64,000 nucleotides of DNA from assembly GCF_002410825.1 (NCBI RefSeq), contig NZ_DHOS01000032.1:47721-111720 (forward strand), given 5' to 3'. How positions within the stretch are numbered: the stretch's first letter is position 1; each line of letters starts with the position of its first letter. The notes below the pieces were generated by a model. That model had not been told where the DNA came from, searched no databases, and saw only the letters and a list, made by a program, of their open reading frames with translations. Of this stretch, positions 26,763 through 36,657 are shown piece after piece. The position numbers and the translations under genes were made by a program. Source of the stretch: Proteiniphilum sp. UBA5384 (GTDB taxonomy: Bacteria > Bacteroidota > Bacteroidia > Bacteroidales > Dysgonomonadaceae).

Positions 26763-26770
26763 CAAAAGTA
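26763..26770 (-). promoter_or_regulatory. Candidate -7 element for the dehydrogenase operon
   Basis: Minus-strand TACTTTTG matches the TAnnTTTG element and lies about 70 bases upstream of the E2 ATG. The -33 position 20 bases upstream reads TCG instead of TTG, so the promoter is partial and might need an activator or be controlled by the LacI-type protein. Confidence 0.45.
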
Positions 26771-26976
26771 TGGAAATTAGTCCTTCACTCCGATTAAATA
26801 ATTGATTTTTTATCTGTGATTTTTGCTACAGAAAAAGAATTAATCTACAATCACAAGAATTCCTTTCAATATTGTCAAAAGATGAAGAGGTATTTATTTT
26901 GTGGCAACCCCTTTATGAACAATTTCACGCTTTTCCCGTTATATTGTTGATTTAAAGCAAAACCGAACTACGAGTC

Positions 26977-27951
26977 ATGACGCTGAATAATAGACTTATT
27001 GAGGCCATCATTGAGCATGCTCAATCAAACAGAAATATAGCGAACCAGTTATCTGATATCTTATCAATTGGAAAAGAAGCTGTATATCGGCGATTGAGAG
27101 ATGAAGTGCCTTTTTCTTTTACAGAAGCAGGCAAAATAGCCCTTGCTTTGAATATCTCATTAGACCAAATCGTCTCCGTAAAGTCGGAGAACAGAGGTGT
27201 ATTTGAATTGCAGTTTCCAGACTCGACCGATATGGTCAGAGACTACACCCATTTTTTTGACTATTATATCAAGCTACTCACCGAGGTGGAATCTTATGAC
27301 AACTCCAAACTAATGATTGTTTATAATTCCCTTCCACCCTCTTGTTTTCTCAATTATGACGAGCTGTTCCGTTTTCTTTTATATAAGAATGTATATCAGC
27401 TGAAATCGGATTCAACGTTCGCACCTTATTCCGAGATACCAATTCCAAGTCAACTGAGCCGGAAGCAACATCACATAGCCACTCTTCTTCGTAATATAAA
27501 ATCCACTTTTTTTATAATAGACTGGACTGTATTTCCTTCATTTATCCACGAGGTACAGCATTTTTATAAATTGGGATTACTGAATTTGGATGAAATGAAG
27601 GAGATCCAAAAAGAACTCAACAGGGCAGTGGATGATTTGGAAGGATTTACTGTGTCAGGATGTTTTCCCAATGGGAATAAGGTAATGGTCTATCTTTCCA
27701 ACATCGATTTCACCTCTTCACATGCATATATCGAATATGGCCCCTATTATTTCGGTCACCAGGTGCTTTTTTCGATGAACATGATTATGTCACAAAATCC
27801 GGATATATGCCGAAAACAAAAATCATGGATCGATATCCTCATCAAGTACTCCACACTCATCTCCCAAAGTGGGGAGATAGAGCGGATAAGGTACATGAAA
27901 ACCCAAAGGGAATATATCGCCAATATGACCGATCTTTCAACCTTTATTTGA
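26977..27951 (+). CDS. HTH transcriptional regulator, probable fimbrial/PUL-type
   Basis: 324 residues. The N-terminal about 65 residues form a Cro/BetR-like helix-turn-helix (NIANQLSDILSIGKEAVYRRL, then KIALALNISLDQI). The remaining about 250 residues are a mixed helical domain of unknown function with no recognised ligand motif and no transmembrane segment. The gene is convergent with the fimbrial operon and its stop overlaps the last gene's end by eight bases. Proteins of this type accompany Bacteroidetes surface-structure loci, but control of the fimbriae is inferred from position only. Confidence 0.7.
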   Translation: MTLNNRLIEAIIEHAQSNRNIANQLSDILSIGKEAVYRRLRDEVPFSFTEAGKIALALNISLDQIVSVKSENRGVFELQFPDSTDMVRDYTHFFDYYIKLLTEVESYDNSKLMIVYNSLPPSCFLNYDELFRFLLYKNVYQLKSDSTFAPYSEIPIPSQLSRKQHHIATLLRNIKSTFFIIDWTVFPSFIHEVQHFYKLGLLNLDEMKEIQKELNRAVDDLEGFTVSGCFPNGNKVMVYLSNIDFTSSHAYIEYGPYYFGHQVLFSMNMIMSQNPDICRKQKSWIDILIKYSTLISQSGEIERIRYMKTQREYIANMTDLSTFI

Positions 27952-30877
27952 TCGTTTTTACAAATCTGCGATGATCTAACTGGTCATTTTCTCCGTAACC
28001 GGCTCCTCTTGTATTTACATATCCTACCACCATACTCATGCGCATGGGATAGGTAAGATCCGGATTTCTCAACGTTGAAGACCAATAGAAATAGGTAGGC
28101 GCAGTGGACGCTCCGGCTGCCGGATACCTGAGGATACGAGGAAACTTTGCATCCACACTATACATCCCTGAAGCATCCGGCATATCTACATTAAATTTTT
28201 CAAATCTACTGTTTTGCTCCAAATAATCTTTATAAATGTAGATCAAATTAAGCTCACGCATTGTAGGCAATCGTAAGTTGGCATTTCCCGCTTCTCGAGT
28301 AGCCGCATTAAAAGTTACTTCTCCTTCAACATTTTCTGTTCTTCTCGAATAGGATGTATATCTTGGGGGATTGGCCGTAAAACGATATACATTTTGTTCA
28401 CTGCGATGTGTGGGATCCACCCAAAATTTCCGGGCAACTTTGTTGTTTCTGATTTGGGGTTCATTCCATGAGTCATTGGTAAAATAATCATCACTCAAAA
28501 AATCTTTTGGATCCATCGTCACCTCATGCCCGGCACTGACAGGGCTATTGTTATTGGTCAAACCGTCAGGCTCCAGATTCGGATCCAAATTCCTGACGCA
28601 CCTCACAGCAATATATTCTTTTGAATGGTAACCCCTCATCGTTTCTCCGTATACAAAGTTCACGCAAGGAACATTTGTATCACCGAACAGGGGGGGCAAC
28701 TGTTCATTAATTTGGGGATAGGCAGTTTCATGTGTGCTATTAAAGTTAGATCTGGCAAAATAGGGGAAAGCAGGAGATGAATAATCCCCACTGGCAGCCA
28801 TTTCTTCTGTTCGAAAAGGAGAGGTATGACGGCTGTCACTGTTATCTGCCACCCACACCCCCAACAATTGCGAATAAGAGGGTGCATACCACAAATTTTC
28901 TATATCGGCCGGAGAATGTGAACGACAATAATCTGCAATATTCTTAAGACTACCCGTGATATAAGTGTCAGTCGTTCTTTCCACCACCAGATAACGATCG
29001 TATTGATATTTATCCGGACCGTAATTACCTGATACAGACCTGCCATTTGCCGCCAATCGTGCATAATCAGGTCTTATACTTTCGTGGCCGAAGAATCCCA
29101 CCAGATCGGCATTGGCTTGTGCCAAAATCAATTTATGACGCTCACCTTCTTTACTGAGCGAGACATACACATCTGCAAATCTGAATCCTTCCAATTCGGC
29201 ATTCTTTGCGGCAAACCGTCCCATCCTCATCGTATTGAGATGTTCATGGAATTGTATTCTCACAGGTCCATTATTTGATCTGCGCCATTGTTCGACCGTT
29301 GTTCTATTTTTATAGTCTGTCGACCTGCAATTAAAAGTTGAAGGAGCATCAGCCAACATCACCCAGCTGAGATGTGTGGGGGCATCAGCAGGAAATTTGC
29401 CGTTCTCCACATAGCCTCCATCACTTTTACGCGTTGGCATGAGCCTCACATCAGAGACAGAAGGAGAGGCAGTACCGGCAGGATAAGCAATATTGGTAAA
29501 ATGACAATCGATATATTGCTCTCGTCTGACTTTAATATCTTTGGCCAAGGTGGTATATTTGACTGTCACTGATGTCTCATCTCCCGCCTTAAAATTATCA
29601 GGCAAACTCCCCACCAACAGATATTCTTTCATTCCCGGTACAGGTTTGCCAAATTCGTCATATTTATCAACCACAACTATTCGGGAGTTTAAAACACTTC
29701 CGGCATTGAGGATTGTGATGTCGGAAGAATCCCATCCACCGTTTTTTTCATTGGTAATGGTAGTCAATACGTATTCATACCGCGTCTTGTTTCCCGCAAA
29801 CCCTCGGGTAAAATAGGTCGGTTTCCCATAAATAGTAACTGCCAGATTAGAGAACCCGAGAAAATTCCCTGCTCCGTTTGTAATAAAATTATAGGCATCA
29901 CTTACATCCGCGATGATATGTACCACACTTCCGTTGAGAGGATGCTCCAGTGCTTCCGCTTCGGTATCGAACCCATATCCGTTGACAGTAACTTTTAAGT
30001 TGTAATTGGTATTTCGTGTGAAATTGAGGTATTCCTTTTTTGCCTCATTATAGAAATCTATGCGATAGAATCCCTCTTTTCCCTTATAACGACCGTGCAG
30101 CATAAAGAATGTGCGATTATCCAACGGAAGTTTTTCATCTTCCGCTTCCTCGGCAACATTGAGACGTTCCGCCGAGTAAGTGACAGTATATTTGTTATAA
30201 CCAGCCTCATTATAGAATTCCGCCTCGTTGGGGGCATCATTTTCAGGGGTAGGAAAAACAAACCCCTTATCTTTCAATCGAAAGACCCTGTTCCCCAAAT
30301 ACTGAAAGTCACCTCCTTCTTGAATATTAAAAGTAATTTTGGCCAATGAACGGATTAACCGTATGCGGTTCTGTTCAGTACCTATCGAGGTCTGGGTACG
30401 AAAATTGGTTTGTATCTCACCGGTCATCGGGAAGAGTTGTCCGTTGCCATTATTAACGGCATAGGTCAATTTTCGAATTTCGGTCCAGGTTTGTCCTACG
30501 GATATATCTTCGGTTGCCGTATTTGCCAGAAAACGAATCGTCGTGTTATTGTTCGACGGGCTGTCGAGTTCAACTTTTCCATTGATTTTCGTTCCCTCTA
30601 CAGTAGTATAAGTAACAGCTTTTTTCTCTAAAAGTGTATTGTCTTCCCCTGCCCCGTCAAACACGAGCAGCCACAAAGAGTTTATTCGGCCTTCACCGTC
30701 ATGAGGTCCATCATGGGATGCTCTTACTTCCCCCTCTACCTGTATCTCGTCCGGAGTTGTAATATATACACTGAAATTAGTATTACTTTGCACAACATGT
30801 GGTGAGTCAATTTCTTCACTTATACATGAGCAAAGGAGTAGCGCCAAAGACCAAATCAATAATACTTTTATCTTCAT
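27944..30877 (-). CDS. Large fimbrial tip/adhesin lipoprotein (DUF4906-type)
   Basis: The start at 30877 (MKIKVLLIWSL) is chosen for the signal peptide and lipobox (LLCSC, Cys18); the frame extends upstream to 30937 and overlaps the previous gene. 977 residues. The N-terminal third resembles fimbrial accessory proteins (LWLLVFDGAG, RFLANTATE, RLIRSLAKITFNI). The C-terminal half looks like a lectin- or formylglycine-fold-like region with MRELNLIYIYKDYLEQ and YFYWSSTLRN, as seen in DUF4906 fimbrial proteins. It ends the Mfa-type operon, where tip adhesins usually lie. A role at the fimbrial tip is inferred. Confidence 0.65.
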   Translation of the reverse strand: MKIKVLLIWSLALLLCSCISEEIDSPHVVQSNTNFSVYITTPDEIQVEGEVRASHDGPHDGEGRINSLWLLVFDGAGEDNTLLEKKAVTYTTVEGTKINGKVELDSPSNNNTTIRFLANTATEDISVGQTWTEIRKLTYAVNNGNGQLFPMTGEIQTNFRTQTSIGTEQNRIRLIRSLAKITFNIQEGGDFQYLGNRVFRLKDKGFVFPTPENDAPNEAEFYNEAGYNKYTVTYSAERLNVAEEAEDEKLPLDNRTFFMLHGRYKGKEGFYRIDFYNEAKKEYLNFTRNTNYNLKVTVNGYGFDTEAEALEHPLNGSVVHIIADVSDAYNFITNGAGNFLGFSNLAVTIYGKPTYFTRGFAGNKTRYEYVLTTITNEKNGGWDSSDITILNAGSVLNSRIVVVDKYDEFGKPVPGMKEYLLVGSLPDNFKAGDETSVTVKYTTLAKDIKVRREQYIDCHFTNIAYPAGTASPSVSDVRLMPTRKSDGGYVENGKFPADAPTHLSWVMLADAPSTFNCRSTDYKNRTTVEQWRRSNNGPVRIQFHEHLNTMRMGRFAAKNAELEGFRFADVYVSLSKEGERHKLILAQANADLVGFFGHESIRPDYARLAANGRSVSGNYGPDKYQYDRYLVVERTTDTYITGSLKNIADYCRSHSPADIENLWYAPSYSQLLGVWVADNSDSRHTSPFRTEEMAASGDYSSPAFPYFARSNFNSTHETAYPQINEQLPPLFGDTNVPCVNFVYGETMRGYHSKEYIAVRCVRNLDPNLEPDGLTNNNSPVSAGHEVTMDPKDFLSDDYFTNDSWNEPQIRNNKVARKFWVDPTHRSEQNVYRFTANPPRYTSYSRRTENVEGEVTFNAATREAGNANLRLPTMRELNLIYIYKDYLEQNSRFEKFNVDMPDASGMYSVDAKFPRILRYPAAGASTAPTYFYWSSTLRNPDLTYPMRMSMVVGYVNTRGAGYGENDQLDHRRFVKTIK

Positions 30878-30933
30878 ATAATTATTTTTTGACTGATTGA
30901 TACTGCACACCTTCGAAAAGGTCTGAACCAAAA

Positions 30934-32430
30934 TCAAACAACAACCGCTTCAATTGTGATGCTGAACACTTTTTTCCCTGCTGTGGAAAAATGGACCAGT
31001 ACCGGCACTTTTTCTTTACCTCCAAAGCCATCTCCCCGGTACTTGACGGTCAACAGGTAAGAGGCTCCGGGATGACCGGAAGGGTTCGCAGTCCATTCCA
31101 ATGAAAAACCACTCTCTTGCACCTCATAAAAATCACTCTCTGTCAAATCAAGATTTGTGTATATAATGAATTGCTTTTCTCCGGAAAAGCCGCCGCTTGC
31201 TACAGATGTAACAGGCATATATTTGGAACTGATGTCGACGAAAGACTCTTTGGGTACAGCAATATTAATCTCACCATATATATTATTCCATCCTTCCACT
31301 ATATTATATACATCCAGTTCGTAGGTAAGCAACTTACCATGCAACAATGTATTCAGCCGATAAATTGTGTTTCTGCGGATATCATAATTCCTCCCATTTC
31401 CGCTGTGTTGGAATAGAGGAATATCGTAATTAAAGTCCTCACCTCCACCGGAAGCCACGATTCTGATTTTTGTGGCATCTGTTTCGCTACCATCAATATT
31501 TTTCCGTTCCGCCATATACCGGTTAAGAATGTTTCCGGTAAAGGGTGCGCCTTCTGTGTGGAACACATCATTTGTCACATCGTAATTGTCTTCGGTTATC
31601 GGTTCTGTCAACTCTTCAAGTAGTGCATATTGACGGTTGGCATTAAAAAGAGAGACAGACTTTATCGTATAATACTTGGCAGTCTCGAACAACATTCCGG
31701 TCTGTGTGTCTACATTACTTATATTTACCTCCACCTTAGCAATCGTACGCTTGAGCTCTATGGCAGGATTTATCACTGCCGGGGTCAGTTCGGAGGCCGA
31801 TTGATCGTAGGGTATGGTCATCTCTTGCAATCCCAGCATCGGGATACCCGATCGGCCTGTCACCGCAAGAGATAATTCTTCCGTTGTGGTAATGGTATTT
31901 TCTATATTCTGCAGTAGCTGATTATCTTGTAATTCCTGTTGGTGGATAATTGTCTCTAATTTCCACTCCTTCTTCTCATTGGCAACCAGCACAAAGAGAT
32001 AGTCGGCCGGTTCTATTTTCAGTTCCATCTGAATCTTGGTAATTGTCGTCCCGGTACCATCAGCATATTGATAAGATTTTTCTCCCGGGTCGGTTACTAC
32101 TCCCGGTTTTTTAAACAACACATTACGTTGTATCGCTCCGTCTTGGTCAAAAGCCATAACACGCACAGTACCTATATTATTCTCCAGCTGAGTTCCCTCT
32201 TCTTCTTGCTCTTCATATCCGGCAGTCTCCTCATTCACCATTCCACTCCTGATAGAGGAAGCATCGCCATTCATAGGCTTCGCATAGCCGACATCAATGG
32301 TTGCAAGAATCCTGACAGGCATCTCTTCTCCTGCCAAAAGATGCTCACTTCCCACTTCACACCCTTCAATCAAAGCACATAAGACAAAGAGAATAAGATA
32401 AATATAATTATGCAGCAATTTCTTTTGCAT
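30934..32430 (-). CDS. Fimbrial accessory/tip lipoprotein (Mfa/FimC-like)
   Basis: The ATG at 32430 begins directly after the mfa2 stop; a TTG at 32439 in the same frame is less likely. 498 residues with a signal peptide and lipobox (IEGC, Cys24). Segments such as NIGTVRVMAFDQDG, PADYLFVLVANE, AIELKRTIAKVEVNI and a C-terminal YELDVYNIVEGWNN are shared with the Bacteroidetes fimbrillin superfamily, which polymerise or cap by donor-strand exchange. It lies between mfa2 and the large tip protein, overlapping the latter's reading frame slightly. It is probably a minor subunit or tip connector. Confidence 0.7.
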   Translation of the reverse strand: MQKKLLHNYIYLILFVLCALIEGCEVGSEHLLAGEEMPVRILATIDVGYAKPMNGDASSIRSGMVNEETAGYEEQEEEGTQLENNIGTVRVMAFDQDGAIQRNVLFKKPGVVTDPGEKSYQYADGTGTTITKIQMELKIEPADYLFVLVANEKKEWKLETIIHQQELQDNQLLQNIENTITTTEELSLAVTGRSGIPMLGLQEMTIPYDQSASELTPAVINPAIELKRTIAKVEVNISNVDTQTGMLFETAKYYTIKSVSLFNANRQYALLEELTEPITEDNYDVTNDVFHTEGAPFTGNILNRYMAERKNIDGSETDATKIRIVASGGGEDFNYDIPLFQHSGNGRNYDIRRNTIYRLNTLLHGKLLTYELDVYNIVEGWNNIYGEINIAVPKESFVDISSKYMPVTSVASGGFSGEKQFIIYTNLDLTESDFYEVQESGFSLEWTANPSGHPGASYLLTVKYRGDGFGGKEKVPVLVHFSTAGKKVFSITIEAVVV

Positions 32431-32431
32431 A

Positions 32432-33391
32432 TTATTCAACTATAACCTCTCTTTTTATCACATTCCAATCGTTGACGACCACTTTCATCAACATATAATT
32501 TTCTCCTTTTTCAGGATTCTCCTGAAAAACGATCACAATATTAAAGTCATGATCACATTCCAATTTGTAGGGAGGTTCACCCGAGTCTCCCCGATACATG
32601 ATTAAATCGTCTACCATATTCACCTCATATACCACCTTTCCGGTTGTAGTATTCGTGATGGCAAGTCGTACATTCCTACCTTCGGCTAACTTCATCACTA
32701 CAAAATCGGTTTTTAATAATTTACCGTTACGGCTGACAGTCGACAAATAATCAAAACGTGAGTCTTCGGCAAAATCACCGTTAAAGTCATATACTCCGTT
32801 ATTATCGGTAATTGACACACTATAATCATCACTCTCAGATAAACCATGAATAGTAATACGGATACGGTTTGTGAGCTCCTGCATGTTAAATTCGACCTCA
32901 TCGAAAACAGTTCCTTTACCCGTTCGGTCTTCAATAGTCAAAGGATCTGCCTCTCCCCAATAAATTACCGTAGGTTTTCCGGTATATTCAGACGATTGTC
33001 TTTGCAAGGCAACCAAAAGTTCATTTTTCTTTGTTCCGCCCTTTTTAAATGGTGTAAAGTCATAAGTAGACAGGTCGCTTCCGCCCCATGCCACAAATGT
33101 AAATGTTCCTATCCTGTAGAATGATGTCATAAGCCGGTAATCGGCAGAAATTTTAATATTGTCGCTTTGGAACATCTCAACCAAAACTTCATTTTCATCA
33201 AATACAAATACTTTCACCTGCTTGATTTCCTCGGGATATTCCCTCCCGCTTGCACATGGTGATTGTCGATAAAAGCTAAAGTAGACACCTTGTGGACAAT
33301 CCTTTAAATCGTCGTACAAAAGAGATTCGCATCCTGTTGTGAATAACAGCATCCCAATCAGGATTAGCAAGATATTTAATTTTCTTCGCAT
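32432..33391 (-). CDS. FimB/Mfa2-family fimbrial anchor lipoprotein
   Basis: 319 residues with signal peptide and lipobox (LLFTTGCESLLYDDLKDC). The LYDDLKDCPQGVYFSFY opening, the FVFDENEVLVE strand, FTFVAWGG and C-terminal VVVNDWNVI are characteristic of the FimB/Mfa2 family. In Porphyromonas gingivalis, Mfa2 anchors the fimbria in the outer membrane and limits its length. The gene is 87 bases after mfa1, separated by a strong hairpin (33429-33459), and directly abuts the next fimbrial gene. Confidence 0.85.
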   Translation of the reverse strand: MRRKLNILLILIGMLLFTTGCESLLYDDLKDCPQGVYFSFYRQSPCASGREYPEEIKQVKVFVFDENEVLVEMFQSDNIKISADYRLMTSFYRIGTFTFVAWGGSDLSTYDFTPFKKGGTKKNELLVALQRQSSEYTGKPTVIYWGEADPLTIEDRTGKGTVFDEVEFNMQELTNRIRITIHGLSESDDYSVSITDNNGVYDFNGDFAEDSRFDYLSTVSRNGKLLKTDFVVMKLAEGRNVRLAITNTTTGKVVYEVNMVDDLIMYRGDSGEPPYKLECDHDFNIVIVFQENPEKGENYMLMKVVVNDWNVIKREVIVE

Positions 33392-33428
33392 TTGAGTTTA
33401 TATTTGGCAGACAGGATAAAATATCAAC

Positions 33429-33459
33429 ACAATCAAACGGGAAATTCCCGTTTGATTGT
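33429..33459. repeat. Near-perfect 31-bp inverted repeat between mfa1 and mfa2
   Basis: Arms of 15 bases around a single A; the core is AAACGGGAA/TTCCCGTTT. RNA from either strand would fold into a stable hairpin. No run of T follows on the minus strand (GTTGATATTTT), so it is not a classical terminator. It may stabilise the mfa1 message or reduce expression of downstream fimbrial genes, or be an operator. Confidence 0.7.
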
Positions 33460-33478
33460 ATCGATCTGAATAGAGTAA

Positions 33479-35086
33479 TTATTGCAGGACAATACCTTCG
33501 CGTATTACTACATTCCAAGGAAGCACAACCGCTTCCACTCTCATATAGGTTTCGGTAGGTTCTACATTGGGATCAGTAGGATCCGGCAAATCGTTTTTCT
33601 CATCTTCTTCAGGTCTTGGTAAGTTCGGGTCGTTGGGATCTGATTCATCCCAAGGAAATCCTAAACCTGCAAACTCGAGAATATCCAGCATATAAGCATT
33701 ATTACGACGTGTGTCGGCATTTACAATCACGTTGGGTTTACTACCATCTTTCGTTTGACGATTCCAAAGTGTACGGTAACCGCAACGTCCGTCGGTATAA
33801 GTATAATATTTCTGTCCCGGTGCAGTCACGCTCGATTCGGCAGCCTTAGAAGAGGCATATAGCAGTCCATCTTCCACCCCTTTATAAAAGGTTTTTCCTT
33901 TTTCTATTGATCCACTCGTTAACTTCCATACCAATACACCTTCAACGGCGCCGGCGTCGTCTTTACCGGCTTCACTATAAGTTCCATCATCATTCTTCAC
34001 ATAATATTTCCCTGTACCCTCTTTGGATACCAGATTCGATTCGTCACCATCGACTGTAAGTACCGATTCAGGATGATAAGTAGCATACACTTTTGCATAC
34101 GCAAAGCGATAGTAACCCAAATCCTTCATATCGGTTCCGGAGATATCGCCGGAATTTTCAAGGAAATAAAACACCCGGGTAGTAACGGCATCTACAGCGG
34201 CACCCGCAGCGTTTACCTCTTTAGCAGTAGAAATATCTTTAGAAACGTTATCAACACCAAGACGAACCAATCCGGCCGTATAAGCTGCATCACTTTCTTT
34301 AACGGGTGCTATCTCATGGATTGCCGAAGTAAAATCCGCATATGAGTTATCATCCTCTTCGCCCAAGGTCCTCTCCCCTGCATTATCTTTAAAAAGATAT
34401 GTTTTGGTAGCACCGTTCACCGCCGCATAAGTGAGATCACTGACAGTAGCTACTTTGGTATTTCCTTGTTTAATATCACCATTAAAATCAGCCGACTTCC
34501 TCACGATTCCCTTGCTGACAACACGTTCCACCGCTATTCCGGCAAACACGTTATCATCTTCGTTTGTACCATTCATTGCCTGCAGTTTGGTGATACCCGG
34601 TTGGATATCTTTTTCAAACATAGCTGAAGTCATGGTGAAGTTAGGAGACATCAACCGTGTTACCTCTCCTTCATATACGGTGGTACCGGTGGCTTCAGCA
34701 TTCCCCAATGCAACTCCATTGTCATTAAATACCAAGGCCATTTTGTGTTTACCCTCTTTGGTTGCCCAAGGGGCAGTATTGTATTTAGTATTACCTTCAG
34801 CCCAAAAAGTATTATCGGCACCCGCATTGTCAGCGAAAGCCCAACTTGCATTGCCTGCCGTACTCAGCATTTTGAGAGTACGCATTGTCTGTTCAGCATT
34901 GGTTCCGGCATTGTCTCCTTGAGAATCATCCAATGCACGGGTACCATTCTTTTTCACTGTTATACTTACACTGGAGTAAGTAGTTCCTTTTGCCATATTT
35001 CCACCGTTGTCGATTTCGTCCTTGTCGGAACAAGATACCGCAACAGCAATCATGACACCCATCAAAAAAAATCTGCTTATTTTCAT
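33479..35086 (-). CDS. Mfa1-type major fimbrillin
   Basis: 535 residues. Signal peptide with lipobox (AVAVSC, Cys19), a short pro-segment, and then Arg50-Ala51 (NGTR|ALDD). In P. gingivalis Mfa1 a gingipain-like protease cleaves after Arg49 to free the polymerising form, so the same processing is likely here. The body is rich in Asp, Asn, Thr and Ala. The C-terminus TYMRVEAVVLPWNVVIRE matches the Mfa1 C-terminal strand used in donor-strand assembly. It is the third gene of the operon, following DUF3575 and DUF3868/OmpA genes, as in other Bacteroidales Mfa loci. Confidence 0.82.
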   Translation of the reverse strand: MKISRFFLMGVMIAVAVSCSDKDEIDNGGNMAKGTTYSSVSITVKKNGTRALDDSQGDNAGTNAEQTMRTLKMLSTAGNASWAFADNAGADNTFWAEGNTKYNTAPWATKEGKHKMALVFNDNGVALGNAEATGTTVYEGEVTRLMSPNFTMTSAMFEKDIQPGITKLQAMNGTNEDDNVFAGIAVERVVSKGIVRKSADFNGDIKQGNTKVATVSDLTYAAVNGATKTYLFKDNAGERTLGEEDDNSYADFTSAIHEIAPVKESDAAYTAGLVRLGVDNVSKDISTAKEVNAAGAAVDAVTTRVFYFLENSGDISGTDMKDLGYYRFAYAKVYATYHPESVLTVDGDESNLVSKEGTGKYYVKNDDGTYSEAGKDDAGAVEGVLVWKLTSGSIEKGKTFYKGVEDGLLYASSKAAESSVTAPGQKYYTYTDGRCGYRTLWNRQTKDGSKPNVIVNADTRRNNAYMLDILEFAGLGFPWDESDPNDPNLPRPEEDEKNDLPDPTDPNVEPTETYMRVEAVVLPWNVVIREGIVLQ

Positions 35087-35205
35087 AAATAAATAAAAAT
35101 TAAAAAAATTAAAATTGCTCTATATTCGCTATATATCAGATTGGTCGAAACGCTATCAAAGCTTTTAAATTAGCCAATCATCAAAATAAAAATTCATAAA
35201 AATGA

Positions 35206-36648
35206 CTATTCTCCTATATATTTTATCAGTTGCTCCATATTCTGTTTTGCAAGAGCATCCCCTTCCTCAGCCGCTTTGAAGAAACAATCTTTGGCCTTAT
35301 CATAATCTTCCATCAGCGCATAACCTGCACCCAACACGTTCCATACCTTTGGTTCATTTTCGAATTGCTTCAGACGTTCTATCGCAACACTGTATTCACC
35401 ATCCTCGATTTTGGCAACTGCTACATTCAGACTGACAATCACATCATCGGGATGGTGTTTCAAAGCTTCAGCAAAGAGTTCATTGAATCGGTCGCTTCCG
35501 GCTTGATATTGCTGAGACAGGAAATAGTATTCGTTGAGCGACATCTCTGACGGTCTCTCCTTATATCTTTCCTTCACTTGTGCGAGGTTGAAGTTTTCCT
35601 CTACCTCATAGTCTATATTCATTTCAATACGCCTTATCCGGGGGTAGTAATCATGAAGCAGGATTTGATACACACTTCCGCCATCCAGTTTTTTCAATGG
35701 TTCATCTCTTTCGTCGGGGTTGGCGATATTGTCAATAATATCCAATACTTGTTGTTTGTGCCTCAATGAAGAGGCCTCAATCTGCAATTTCAATTCTTCC
35801 CAATCTTCACCGCGACCGGAAACACGCATCATATTTCTTGGCAATTCATGCTCAGCGGCAATATAGTCGGCAAAAGCATTAGCCCTTCTGACCGACAACT
35901 TTTTGTTGTAATCCATCGAGGCTTCAGGAGAAGCATATCCTACAATTTCGACAGCTGTGATCCGGGCTCCCTCAATATTTTTAACTCCACTCACCAGATC
36001 GTTGGCGCGCTTGATGGGTACAGCATTATTTTTATAGTCAGGTAGTATATCCGCCTCATCTACTCTAAAATTGATTATTCCCAAGAAATTGACCGCCCTC
36101 TTGGTCGGTTGCACTACCGGAGATACATAGTTAATCTTTGGAATAAATGGCTCTTTTATGAAATTGTCAGCGATAAGAAGGATATCACTCCCTTCATCGC
36201 ATGAAGCACATCCTGTGAGGTTTGCCAACAAGTCTAGCGAAGACTTTCTCATCCATGGCTCATAAGGAATGATTTCCCTATACACTACCTGTTGTGGGCG
36301 CCCATTGCTCCGTTTGATGATCTGTCGGGGCATAGGATCCAAGTCAAGCTTACCCTGTAAACGTTGCATCCTCTCCAGGACTTTACTTCTGGCGGAACCA
36401 ACCAGTAACACGGGACTAAGTATTATCTCCCGGTCCCCTTGGGATGAGGTTAATCTTGGTGTGATATACATCATCTGCTCCGATTTAACCTCCAACCTGT
36501 CTAGAATAAGATCGAAAGCAATCGACAGCATTCCTTCCTCTTGAATGAATTCTTGATTATCGACCCTAATATACTGTAAGTAACCTGTTTGACCGGGAAC
36601 AACTATCGGAAAAAACAATAATAGAAAAAGCAGGTATTTTAGTTTCAT
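35206..36648 (-). CDS. DUF3868/OmpA-like protein of the fimbrial operon
   Basis: 480 residues with a Sec signal (VVPGQTG). The N-terminal region (about 20-150) fits DUF3868, an OmpA-like peptidoglycan-binding domain follows (about 195-265, FRVDEADILPDYKN then VEIVGYASPEASMDYN, LSVRRANAFADYI), and the C-terminus holds TPR-like helices (about 395-475, WNVLGAGYALMEDYDKAKDCF). In Bacteroidales this gene lies between DUF3575 and mfa1 and probably helps secrete or anchor the fimbria in the envelope. The upstream gene ends ten bases earlier, so both are co-transcribed. Confidence 0.82.
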   Translation of the reverse strand: MKLKYLLFLLLFFPIVVPGQTGYLQYIRVDNQEFIQEEGMLSIAFDLILDRLEVKSEQMMYITPRLTSSQGDREIILSPVLLVGSARSKVLERMQRLQGKLDLDPMPRQIIKRSNGRPQQVVYREIIPYEPWMRKSSLDLLANLTGCASCDEGSDILLIADNFIKEPFIPKINYVSPVVQPTKRAVNFLGIINFRVDEADILPDYKNNAVPIKRANDLVSGVKNIEGARITAVEIVGYASPEASMDYNKKLSVRRANAFADYIAAEHELPRNMMRVSGRGEDWEELKLQIEASSLRHKQQVLDIIDNIANPDERDEPLKKLDGGSVYQILLHDYYPRIRRIEMNIDYEVEENFNLAQVKERYKERPSEMSLNEYYFLSQQYQAGSDRFNELFAEALKHHPDDVIVSLNVAVAKIEDGEYSVAIERLKQFENEPKVWNVLGAGYALMEDYDKAKDCFFKAAEEGDALAKQNMEQLIKYIGE

Positions 36649-36657
36649 AATCGTTAC

